Shown: one piece after another, positions 29,067-36,390 of the stretch
Position numbering within the stretch: position 1 is the stretch's first letter
Layout: every line of letters starts with the position of its first letter
NCBI RefSeq assembly: GCF_000023925.1
Contig: NC_013169.1
Coordinates: 1,364,001 to 1,428,000, forward strand
Source of the DNA: Kytococcus sedentarius DSM 20547
GTDB taxonomy: Bacteria; Actinomycetota; Actinomycetes; Actinomycetales; Dermatophilaceae
Direction of reading: 5' to 3'
Length of the DNA: 64,000 nucleotides
Notes under the pieces: model-generated
What the model was told of the DNA's origin: nothing
Seen by the model: the letters and a program-made list of their open reading frames with translations, nothing else
Database searches by the model: none
Position numbers and translations under genes: made by a program

Positions 29067-30590
29067 ATGGCATTCCTCAGCAAGTCAGGATCGGTGGCCG
29101 GGCCCGGTTACAGCCGATGGCTCATTCCCCCCGCCGCCCTTGCGGTCCACCTCTCGATCGGCCAGGTCTACGCCTTCTCGGTCTTCAAGTCCTCGCTGGT
29201 GGACCACTTCGAGTCCAGCCAGACCGCCGTGGCGTGGGTGTTCAGCATCGCCATCGTGGTGCTGGGGCTCTCGGCCGCCATCTTCGGCACGTGGGTGGAG
29301 CGCAACGGTCCGCGCCGGGCCATGTTCGTCGCGGCCCTGTGCTGGGCCACCGGCTTCGTCGTCGGGTCCGCCGGCATCGCCACCGGGCAGCTCTGGCTGC
29401 TGTACTTGGGCTACGGCGTGATCGGCGGCATCGGTCTGGGCATCGGGTACATCTCCCCGGTCTCCACCCTCATGAAGTGGTTCCCGGAGCGGCCGGGGCT
29501 GGCCACCGGCATGGCCATCATGGGCTTCGGCGGTGGCGCCCTGCTGGCCTCACCGCTCTCGAACCGGTTGCTGTCCTTCTACGACCCCAGCTACAGCCCC
29601 ACCACCGCGGGCTCCTTCGCCGACGGCCGGTCGCTCTCCCTGACCTTCCTCACGCTCGGCGCGGGCTACCTCGTGCTCATGCTCATCGGCGTGGCCCTGA
29701 TGCGGCTTCCGCAGGGTTTCGGTGACGACAGCACCGCTGCGCACCGCCCCGGTCAGGGCGGCTCGCTGGTCCGGGCCGGCACGGCCATCCGCACCCCCCA
29801 GTTCTGGCTGCTGTGGGTGGTCCTGTTCTGCAACGTGACCGCCGGCATCGGCATCCTCGAGCAGGCCGCCCCGATGATCCAGGACTTCTTCCGTGACAAC
29901 GGCACCAGCGCCGTGACCGCCGCGGCTGCCGGCGGCTTCGTGGGCGTGCTCTCCCTGGCCAACATGGCCGGTCGTTTCGCCTGGTCGTCACTCTCGGACG
30001 CGATCGGCCGCAAGTGGACCTACACCGGCTACCTCGGCATCGGTCTGGTGGCCTACGCGGCCCTGGCGCTGGTGGGCAGCAGCTCCACAGTGGTCTTCAT
30101 TCTCTTGGCCGTGGTCATCATCAGCTTCTACGGCGGCGGCTTCGCCACCGTCCCGGCTTACCTCAAGGACCTCTTCGGCACCCTCGAGGTGGGCGCCATC
30201 CACGGCCGCCTGCTCACCGCCTGGGCCGCCGCCGGTGTGGCCGGCCCGCTGATCATCAACACGGTGCTCGATGCGGCGGGGGAGCCCGGCACCATGACCG
30301 CCGGTGACTACCGGCCGGCCCTGTTCACGATGGTGGGAATCCTCACCGTTGGCCTGGTGGCGAACCTGCTGATCCGCCCGGTGGACTCCCGCCACACTGA
30401 CGTCGAGGCCGCCCGCACCGCGCAGGCACACGCCGACGACCGCGCAAGGGCCTCCACCACCGGTGCCCAGACCGGGGCCGCCACCACCTCCCCGGTCCTC
30501 CTCACCCTGGCCTGGCTCGCGGTGGGTCTGCCGTTGGCCTACGGCCTGTGGTTCACGGTCGAGCGGGCCAGCAAGCTCGTGCTCGGCTGA
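29067..30590 (+). CDS. MFS transporter, oxalate/formate antiporter (OFA)-like
   Basis: This 507-residue major facilitator protein has 12 predicted helices. The start with H-L-S-I-G-Q-V-Y-A-F-S-V-F-K in helix 1, the loop W-V-E-R-N-G-P-R-R-A between helices 2 and 3, and G-R-F-A-W-S-S-L-S-D-A-I-G-R-K in the central loop are typical of the OFA subgroup, which exchanges small carboxylates. The actual substrate is unknown. AAGGAG lies 5 bases before the ATG at 29067. The C-terminus has a hydrophilic His/Asp/Ala-rich stretch before the last helix. Confidence 0.88.
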   Translation: MAFLSKSGSVAGPGYSRWLIPPAALAVHLSIGQVYAFSVFKSSLVDHFESSQTAVAWVFSIAIVVLGLSAAIFGTWVERNGPRRAMFVAALCWATGFVVGSAGIATGQLWLLYLGYGVIGGIGLGIGYISPVSTLMKWFPERPGLATGMAIMGFGGGALLASPLSNRLLSFYDPSYSPTTAGSFADGRSLSLTFLTLGAGYLVLMLIGVALMRLPQGFGDDSTAAHRPGQGGSLVRAGTAIRTPQFWLLWVVLFCNVTAGIGILEQAAPMIQDFFRDNGTSAVTAAAAGGFVGVLSLANMAGRFAWSSLSDAIGRKWTYTGYLGIGLVAYAALALVGSSSTVVFILLAVVIISFYGGGFATVPAYLKDLFGTLEVGAIHGRLLTAWAAAGVAGPLIINTVLDAAGEPGTMTAGDYRPALFTMVGILTVGLVANLLIRPVDSRHTDVEAARTAQAHADDRARASTTGAQTGAATTSPVLLTLAWLAVGLPLAYGLWFTVERASKLVLG

Positions 30591-30625
30591 CCCGGACCAG
30601 CTGACCTGGACCGGCTGCGCGGCGC

Positions 30626-31201
30626 TCAGGCCCAGCGCAGCCGGTCCAGCAGCATGGCCAACGGCTCTGGGAGCTCATCGGCGGCCAACGCGCCGGCGAG
30701 GATCCCGGCCGCGCGCTCCTTGCGCCCGGAGGCCGCTCCGCAGAAGCGGTGCAGCTGCTCGTCCAGCGGACGGCCCACCCAGGCGTCCTGCCGCTGCATC
30801 GCCTCGAGCTTTCCGCCCAGCCCCGCCTCGGTGAGCACCTCGCGGGCTCGCTCGGCGCCCAGGGCGCGGATGAGCTCGTCCTCCAGGTCCACCGAGCACA
30901 CGAAGAAGCCATAGACCGGCAGGTCGCTGGCGTCCTGCACCGGCAGCCCGTCCTCACCCAGGGCCCGCACCGCGACGTGCGCCTCGGCCTCGTCGACCAG
31001 CCCCACCACGTCCACGTCACCGCGGAGCAGCCGCACCTCCTTGAGGGTGCGCCCCAGGTTGGTGGCCCCGCCCAGGCTGATCAGCTCGATGGGGGAGGGG
31101 TCGATGCCGGCCCCCTCCATCAGTGCTCGCACGGCGGCGACGTCGCTCACCCCCTCCAGCAGGCAGACGGTCCGGGCATCCGAGGCGGTGAGCTCGAGCA
31201 T
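30626..31201 (-). CDS. Stand-alone TOPRIM-domain protein (OLD-nuclease-like)
   Basis: This 191-residue protein starts with a TOPRIM-like fold: V-C-L-L-E-G-V-S-D-V-A-A-V holds the catalytic Glu of the first strand, and G-L-V-D-E-A-E-A-H occupies the place of the acidic D-x-D motif. V-D-L-E-D-E-L-I-R-A-L is the helix seen in OLD-family TOPRIM proteins. The ATPase half of OLD nucleases is missing and no partner ATPase is adjacent. Nucleic-acid cleavage or a nucleotidyl reaction is possible. TACGCT ends 7 bases before the ATG, so the mRNA is probably leaderless. Confidence 0.75.
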   Translation of the reverse strand: MLELTASDARTVCLLEGVSDVAAVRALMEGAGIDPSPIELISLGGATNLGRTLKEVRLLRGDVDVVGLVDEAEAHVAVRALGEDGLPVQDASDLPVYGFFVCSVDLEDELIRALGAERAREVLTEAGLGGKLEAMQRQDAWVGRPLDEQLHRFCGAASGRKERAAGILAGALAADELPEPLAMLLDRLRWA

Positions 31202-31208
31202 GGTGCCC

Positions 31209-31214
31209 AGCGTA
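31209..31214 (-). promoter_or_regulatory. -10 box of a leaderless TOPRIM gene promoter
   Basis: Minus-strand TACGCT ends 7 bases before the start codon at 31201. Confidence 0.45.
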
Positions 31215-31328
31215 GGTCGTGCACGGGCTGAATCGAACGTCGCGCACGCACCCCGCCCGTTCCCGCGCGACCAACCAGGGTCCTCGGCCGCGCCGGTCGA
31301 GAACGCCGTGCACTACTTCAACTTCGAG

Positions 31329-31463
31329 ATGGAGGAGATGATGGACTCGTTCGACTGTGCCATGGAGGAGATGTCCGACTCGGTCAGTCTGCGCCAGCCC
31401 AGCGACTGGGTCCGACTCGTCGGGCATCTCCCGGAGTGGATGGACGACCCCACCAACCGCTGA
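31329..31463 (+). CDS. Possible small acidic ORF
   Basis: This 44-codon frame begins MEEMMDSFDCAMEEMSDS, with ATGGAGGAGATG occurring twice, and ends P-E-W-M-D-D-P-T-N-R. Its composition differs from surrounding DNA (more A/T), but no ribosome site was seen and no family is known. It lies in the otherwise empty 363-base gap 31202-31564 and may be chance. Confidence 0.2.
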   Translation: MEEMMDSFDCAMEEMSDSVSLRQPSDWVRLVGHLPEWMDDPTNR

Positions 31464-31564
31464 CACTCCACGGCACCGGGCCTCGATAGCACGAACCTGA
31501 GCCTGCGCGGCGGGTCCGTAGACTGTGCCGTCGCCCGCATCCCCTGTTGCCTTGGAGTGTCCCT

Positions 31565-33163
31565 GTGATCACCGTGTCCGGCCTCGAGCTGCGCGCCGGT
31601 CCCCGCCTGCTGCTCGAACCCACGTCCTTCCGCGTCGGGGCCGGTGACCGCATCGGCCTGGTGGGGCGCAACGGGGCCGGCAAGACGACCATGACCAAGG
31701 TGCTGGCGGGCGAGTCGCTGCCTGCGGCGGGCTCAGTGAGTAGCTCGGCGCCGGTGGGTTACCTGCCGCAGGACCCGCGTACGGGGGACCTGCACGTCAC
31801 GGGCCGTGCCCGCATCCTCTCGGCCCGCGGGTTGGAGGACATCGTGCGCCGCCGGGAGAGGGCCGAGCAGGAGATGGCCAGCGACGAGACTGCGGTGCGC
31901 GAGAAGGCGATGCGGCGCTACGACCGGGCCAACACCGAGTTCGAGGCCGCCGGCGGCTACGCCGCCGAGGCCGAGGCCGCCCGCATCTCCGGAGCGCTGG
32001 GCCTGCCCACCCGCATCCTGGACCAGGAGCTCGCGACCCTCTCCGGTGGACAGCGACGCCGCATCGAGCTCGCCCGCATCCTGTTCTCCGACGCCCAGAC
32101 GCTGCTGCTGGACGAGCCGACCAACCACCTCGATGCGGACTCCATCGCCTGGCTGCGCGACCACCTGAAGAACTACACCGGCGGCCTCATCGTCATCAGC
32201 CACGACGTCGACCTGCTCGATGCGGTGGTGAACAAGGTGTTCCACCTGGACGCCAACCGCAGTGCCCTGGACCAGTACTCGCTGGGATGGAAGGCCTACC
32301 TCAAGCAGCGAGAGGTCGACGAACACCGCCGCAAGCGCGAGCTGACCAACGCCACCAAGAAGGCCGAGGCCCTGCTCGCCCAGGCCGACAAGATGAAGGC
32401 GAAGGCCACCAAGGCCACGGCCGCCCAGAACATGGCCCGTCGTGCCGAGCGCCTGCTCTCCGGCGTGGAGGGGGAGCGGCAGGCCGACCGGGTGGCTGCC
32501 CTGCGCTTCCCGACCCCCGCCCCCTGCGGCAAGACGCCGCTGCGGGGACACGGGCTCTCGCGCAGCTACGGCTCACTGGAGATCTTCACCGACGTGGACC
32601 TGGCGATCGACCGCGGCTCCAAGGTGGTGGTGCTGGGCCTCAACGGCGCGGGCAAGACCACGTTGCTGCGCATCCTGGCCGGGGTGGATGCCCCGGACAC
32701 CGGTGAGGTCGCTGCGGGCCACGGCCTGCGCATCGGCTACTACGCCCAGGAGCACGAGAACCTCGACGTCGGGCGCACCGTGCTGGAGAACATGAAGTCC
32801 AGCGCCCCGGATCTCGACGAGACCGGCGTGCGCAAGGTGCTGGGTTCGTTCCTGTTCAGCGGGGACGACGTGGACAAGAAGGCCGGCGTCCTCTCCGGTG
32901 GCGAGAAGACCCGCCTCTCCCTGGCGATGCTGGTGGTCAGCGGCGCGAACCTGCTGCTGCTCGACGAGCCCACGAACAACCTCGACCCCGCCAGTCGGGC
33001 GGAGATCCTCGATGCCTTGGCGCACTATGAGGGCGCCGTGGTGCTGGTGAGCCACGACGAGGGTGCCGTCGAGGCGCTGGACCCCGAGCGGGTGCTGCTG
33101 CTGCCCGACGGCGTCGAGGACCTCTGGAACGTGAGCTACCTGGACCTGGTGACCTTGGCCTGA
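31565..33163 (+). CDS. ABC-F family ATP-binding protein
   Basis: This 532-residue soluble protein has two ABC ATPase domains and no membrane segments. Domain 1 has GRNGAGKTT, L-S-G-G-Q-R-R-R and D-E-P-T-N-H-L-D. Domain 2 has GLNGAGKTT, L-S-G-G-E-K-T-R and D-E-P-T-N-N-L-D. A basic helical linker (K-K-A-E-A-L-L-A-Q-A-D-K-M-K-A-K) lies between them. ABC-F proteins act on the ribosome in translation rescue or antibiotic protection; this housekeeping-type member (Uup/EttA-like) cannot be assigned to resistance. GTG start at 31565 with G-G-A-G 7 bases upstream. Confidence 0.92.
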   Translation: MITVSGLELRAGPRLLLEPTSFRVGAGDRIGLVGRNGAGKTTMTKVLAGESLPAAGSVSSSAPVGYLPQDPRTGDLHVTGRARILSARGLEDIVRRRERAEQEMASDETAVREKAMRRYDRANTEFEAAGGYAAEAEAARISGALGLPTRILDQELATLSGGQRRRIELARILFSDAQTLLLDEPTNHLDADSIAWLRDHLKNYTGGLIVISHDVDLLDAVVNKVFHLDANRSALDQYSLGWKAYLKQREVDEHRRKRELTNATKKAEALLAQADKMKAKATKATAAQNMARRAERLLSGVEGERQADRVAALRFPTPAPCGKTPLRGHGLSRSYGSLEIFTDVDLAIDRGSKVVVLGLNGAGKTTLLRILAGVDAPDTGEVAAGHGLRIGYYAQEHENLDVGRTVLENMKSSAPDLDETGVRKVLGSFLFSGDDVDKKAGVLSGGEKTRLSLAMLVVSGANLLLLDEPTNNLDPASRAEILDALAHYEGAVVLVSHDEGAVEALDPERVLLLPDGVEDLWNVSYLDLVTLA

Positions 33164-33191
33164 TCACCCGCCGGGTTCGCTCGACGACGCC

Positions 33192-34010
33192 TCAGGCGTC
33201 CTCCTCGTCCCAGATGCGGGTCTTCTTGCGGGCTGCCTTCGCCGCACGACGGCGCTCCCGCTCCTCGGCGGGCAGGGTCAGCATCGCCTCGTTGCGCACG
33301 GCGAACACCCACATGCCCAACGGGAAGAGCACGGCCAGCCACCACTGCCAGGCGTAGGCCTGGTGGGGGCCCAGGTCGGTGGACGGGGGGTCCAGCGGAT
33401 TGGGCCGCGGGTCTGCGCCGTCGTCCCGCATCAGCAGGAAGGGTTCGGCGAGCTCCAGACCGGACTGCTGCTCGACGTCACCGGGGTTGACCATGTCGAC
33501 CTGCCCCTCGGGCAGGTCGCGGTCCCGCGAGGGCTCGCTGGGGCGCAGCCAGGCGCTCAGGGTGATCTCGCCGCTGGGTGCGGGCGGGATCTCCGGCAGC
33601 GTCTGCGCGTCCGGCCCGTTCGGCACCCAGCCCCGGTTCACCAGGATGGTGGGGCCCTCGACCGGCTCGAAGGGCACGAGCACCTCGTAGCCGTAGGTGG
33701 ACTTGCTGGCCGTGCCGAACCACGGGCGGTTGCGCACCAACGTCTGGTGCTCGGGCAGGTACCGGCCCTGCACCTCGGTCACGGTCCACTCGTCGGTGAA
33801 CTCGTAGGAGCCGTCCGGGCGCACCAGGTCGGTGTAGGGCACCGCCGGGGCGTCACGATGGGACTCGAGCCGCTCGACGGCGTGCACCTTGGCCTCGTGC
33901 CGGTGCCACTGCCACAGGCCCATGCGCCAGAACACACCGGCCACCAGCAGTGCGAGCAGGAGCGCCGCCAGCCACTTCGGCTGCAACGCGGTCCGGAACC
34001 AGCGGCCCAT
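33192..34010 (-). CDS. SURF1 family cytochrome oxidase biogenesis protein
   Basis: This 272-residue protein has the SURF1 layout: an N-terminal transmembrane helix (W-L-A-A-L-L-L-A-L-L-V-A-G-V-F-W), the L-W-Q-W-H-R-H motif, the external domain with L-V-R-N-R-P-W-F-G and I-L-V-N-R-G-W-V-P, and a second helix near residue 230 (Q-A-Y-A-W-Q-W-W-L-A-V-L-F-P). SURF1 helps insert heme A into cytochrome oxidase. A basic tail rich in Arg and Lys follows. It overlaps the upstream small gene by one base (TGATG). Confidence 0.92.
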   Translation of the reverse strand: MGRWFRTALQPKWLAALLLALLVAGVFWRMGLWQWHRHEAKVHAVERLESHRDAPAVPYTDLVRPDGSYEFTDEWTVTEVQGRYLPEHQTLVRNRPWFGTASKSTYGYEVLVPFEPVEGPTILVNRGWVPNGPDAQTLPEIPPAPSGEITLSAWLRPSEPSRDRDLPEGQVDMVNPGDVEQQSGLELAEPFLLMRDDGADPRPNPLDPPSTDLGPHQAYAWQWWLAVLFPLGMWVFAVRNEAMLTLPAEERERRRAAKAARKKTRIWDEEDA

Positions 34011-34219
34011 CAGCCGTCCCCCTTGGTCAGGTCGGCCACCGGGATGGTCTCGCGGTGGAAGCCCCGCAGGGCCACGAAGTCGGTCAGGTACTGCACGTGC
34101 TCGTCGCAGGCCGTCCACACCTTGCGGCGCTCGGGGGAGTGGAGGGCGGGGTTGTTCCACACCACGGCGTGCTGCGCCCGAGCCCTGCAGGCCGTGGCGC
34201 TGCAGATCACCTCAGTCAT
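34010..34219 (-). CDS. Small conserved protein with cysteine/histidine pattern
   Basis: This 69-residue protein has Cys at I-C-S-A-T-A-C and a later A-C-D-E-H, a possible zinc knuckle (C-x5-C ... C-x2-H). N-N-P-A-L-H and F-H-R-E complete a pattern that I associate with small actinobacterial proteins located beside SURF1, without known function. It overlaps DUF3099 upstream by 8 bases and SURF1 downstream by one, so the three form one operon. Confidence 0.75.
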   Translation of the reverse strand: MTEVICSATACRARAQHAVVWNNPALHSPERRKVWTACDEHVQYLTDFVALRGFHRETIPVADLTKGDG

Positions 34220-34610
34220 CGACGACGTCCCCCACGATCACCTCGCCGGGTTGGTCGACCCGCGGCCCGGTCGGCTCCCCGGTGGGCGCGGTCAGACCCT
34301 CACGACGCGGCGTCACCGCCTGCGGCCCGTCCGCCTCCGGATCGGCCCGGCGCGCGTTCGCCAGCACCACCGCGACGTAGGGAATCACCGCGGCGAACGC
34401 CAGCAGCGCCACGCCCACGACCACGCTGATGTCGGCGATGATGAGCCACGCACCCACGGGGAAGGCGATGATGCGCAGCCCCATCTGCACCAGGTACACC
34501 TTCATGCGGTGCTCGCGCTCCCGCGCCGCGGAGTGCGCGGCACTGGTGACGGAGGCAACGGGCGCGCGGTCGGCGGGGCCGGGGCGGGATCGCTGGGTGG
34601 TGCTGACCAT
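34212..34610 (-). CDS. DUF3099-family membrane protein
   Basis: This 132-residue protein has a basic N-terminal third, then two closely spaced hydrophobic helices (I-I-A-F-P-V-G-A-W-L-I-I-A and V-V-V-G-V-A-L-L-A-F-A) followed by Y-V-A-V-V-L-A-N-A, the hallmark of DUF3099. The function is unknown. AGTCTA (minus-strand TAGACT) lies 9 bases before the ATG, consistent with a very short leader. Confidence 0.8.
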   Translation of the reverse strand: MVSTTQRSRPGPADRAPVASVTSAAHSAAREREHRMKVYLVQMGLRIIAFPVGAWLIIADISVVVGVALLAFAAVIPYVAVVLANARRADPEADGPQAVTPRREGLTAPTGEPTGPRVDQPGEVIVGDVVDD

Positions 34611-34750
34611 GAGGCCCCCAGTCTACGCGCGGCCCACCGACTCACGACAGCCCGTCGTAGCTGCGTCCGGGCCCGCCGGGTGGTTGCCCCGGGCCCGCAG
34701 AACGTGTGACGCAGTGCACCGCCCAAGGGGACACCACCGGGCGCGCGGTC

Positions 34751-34756
34751 TAGGGT
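34751..34756 (+). promoter_or_regulatory. -10 box of a leaderless fabG promoter
   Basis: TAGGGT ends 7 bases before the fabG ATG, without a ribosome site. Confidence 0.5.
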
Positions 34757-34763
34757 GCTTCCG

Positions 34764-35477
34764 ATGAGCACCACACGACGCGTCCTGGTCACTGGCGGCA
34801 ACCGAGGCATCGGCGAGGCCATCGCCCGCCACCTCACCGAGGAGGGACACGAGGTGGTGGTCACCTCCCGCAGCGGCGACGCCCCCGAGGACCTGCGCGC
34901 CGTGGCCTGCGACGTCACCGACACCGCCTCGGTGGACCAGGCCCTGAAGGACGCCGAGGAGGTCCTGGGCGGCACCGTCGAGGTCCTGGTGGCCAACGCC
35001 GGCATCACCGCCGACGGGCTCTCCATGCGCATGAAGGACGACGACTTCGCCTCCGTCCTGGACACCAACCTGCACGGCGCCTTCCGCTGTGTGCGGGCCG
35101 CCCAGAAGGGCATGATCCGGGGCAAGTTCGGCCGCATCGTGCTCGTCGGGTCGGTGGTCGGCCTCTACGGCTCGCCCGGTCAGGCCAACTACGCGGCCTC
35201 GAAGGCGGGCCTGGTCGGCCTGGCCCGGGCCCTGACCCGCGAGCTCGGCAGCCGTGGCATCACCACCAACGTCGTCGCCCCCGGTTTCGTGCAGACCGAC
35301 ATGACCGACGCCCTGCCCGCCGAGCGGCAGGAGGCCTACCTCGCCTCCATCCCGGCGGGCCGCTTCGCACAGGCCGATGAGGTGGCGCACGCCGTGGCCT
35401 ACCTCGCCTCCGACGGCGCCGGCTACGTCTCCGGCGCGGTCCTGCCCGTCGACGGCGGGCTCGGCATGGGGCACTGA
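34764..35477 (+). CDS. fabG: 3-oxoacyl-[acyl-carrier-protein] reductase (FabG type)
   Basis: This 237-residue short-chain dehydrogenase has the cofactor motif V-T-G-G-N-R-G-I-G near residue 10, N-A-G-I near 78, and the catalytic Ser-Tyr-Lys set (V-G-S-V-V-G, then Y-A-A-S-K). Together with fabI immediately downstream it fits the ketoreductase of type II fatty-acid synthesis, as in the fabG1-inhA pair of mycobacteria. The ATG at 34764 is taken because TAGGGT ends 7 bases before it. Confidence 0.93.
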   Translation: MSTTRRVLVTGGNRGIGEAIARHLTEEGHEVVVTSRSGDAPEDLRAVACDVTDTASVDQALKDAEEVLGGTVEVLVANAGITADGLSMRMKDDDFASVLDTNLHGAFRCVRAAQKGMIRGKFGRIVLVGSVVGLYGSPGQANYAASKAGLVGLARALTRELGSRGITTNVVAPGFVQTDMTDALPAERQEAYLASIPAGRFAQADEVAHAVAYLASDGAGYVSGAVLPVDGGLGMGH

Positions 35478-35545
35478 CCCACGTCAGACCGCCCCGCGCC
35501 CCCGAAGAACCCCACCCCCTCCCCACACCCACCACAGGAGCCCCG

Positions 35546-36367
35546 ATGAGCGAGACCACCCCCACGAAGAAGACCACCGGCGCGATGGACTCCTCGCCGG
35601 TCGGTTCCGGTCTGCTGGCGGGCAAGACCCTGCTGGTCACCGGCGTGCTGATGGAGTCCTCCATCGCCTTCCACGTGGCCCGCCTCGCCCAGCAGCAGGG
35701 CGCCACCGTGATCCTCACCGGCTTCGGCCGGGGGCTGAAGCTCACCCAGGCCATGTCCCGCCGCCTGCCGCAGCCGGCCACCGTGGTGGAGCTCGACGTG
35801 ACCGACCCCGAGCAGCTCGACAGCCTGGCCGAGCGCCTCAAGGAGCACACCGACTCCCTCGATGGCGTGCTGCACTCCATCGGCTTCGCTCCCGAGGGCG
35901 CCTTCAACTTCCTCGAGGCCACCTGGGAGGACGTCTCCACCGCGGTGCACGTCTCCAGCTTCTCGCTGAAGTCGCTGGCGCTGGCCGCCAAGCCGCTGAT
36001 GTCGCGGGGCTCGGCCGTGGTCGGTCTGACCTTCGACGGCCGCTATGCGTGGCCGGTGTACGACTGGATGGGCGTGGCCAAGGCCGCCTTCGAGTCCGTC
36101 AACCGCTACCTCGCCCGCGACCTGGGCCCGGACGGCATCCGCTGCAACCTGGTCTCGGCCGGCCCCATCCGCACCACCGCGGCCAAGTCGATCCCCGGCT
36201 TCGCCACCTTCGAGGAGAGCTGGGACGGGCGTGCCCCGCTCGGGTGGTCCATCCAGCTCTCGGAGCCGGCCGCCCGCGCCTGCGTCGCACTGTTCTCGGA
36301 CTGGTTCCCGGCCACGACCGGCGAGATCGTCCACGTCGACGGAGGCGTGCACGCCACGGGGCAGTGA
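35546..36367 (+). CDS. fabI: Enoyl-[acyl-carrier-protein] reductase (FabI/InhA type)
   Basis: This 273-residue NADH-dependent reductase catalyses the last step of each fatty-acid elongation cycle. It shows L-V-T-G-V-L-M-E-S-S-I-A-F-H with the InhA-like cofactor loop, and the catalytic Tyr/Lys of the family in Y-D-W-M-G-V-A-K. G-P-I-R-T-T-A-A-K-S-I-P-G-F matches the flexible substrate loop targeted by InhA/FabI inhibitors. A-C-A-G-G-A-G lies upstream of the ATG, 68 bases after fabG, so they are likely co-transcribed. Confidence 0.93.
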   Translation: MSETTPTKKTTGAMDSSPVGSGLLAGKTLLVTGVLMESSIAFHVARLAQQQGATVILTGFGRGLKLTQAMSRRLPQPATVVELDVTDPEQLDSLAERLKEHTDSLDGVLHSIGFAPEGAFNFLEATWEDVSTAVHVSSFSLKSLALAAKPLMSRGSAVVGLTFDGRYAWPVYDWMGVAKAAFESVNRYLARDLGPDGIRCNLVSAGPIRTTAAKSIPGFATFEESWDGRAPLGWSIQLSEPAARACVALFSDWFPATTGEIVHVDGGVHATGQ

Positions 36368-36378
36368 CCGGCGCCCCG

Positions 36379-36384
36379 TAGGCT
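36379..36384 (+). promoter_or_regulatory. -10 box before the Mur-ligase gene
   Basis: TAGGCT ends 6 bases before the ATG at 36391; no ribosome site is present, suggesting a leaderless mRNA. Confidence 0.45.
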
Positions 36385-36390
36385 TCGGCC

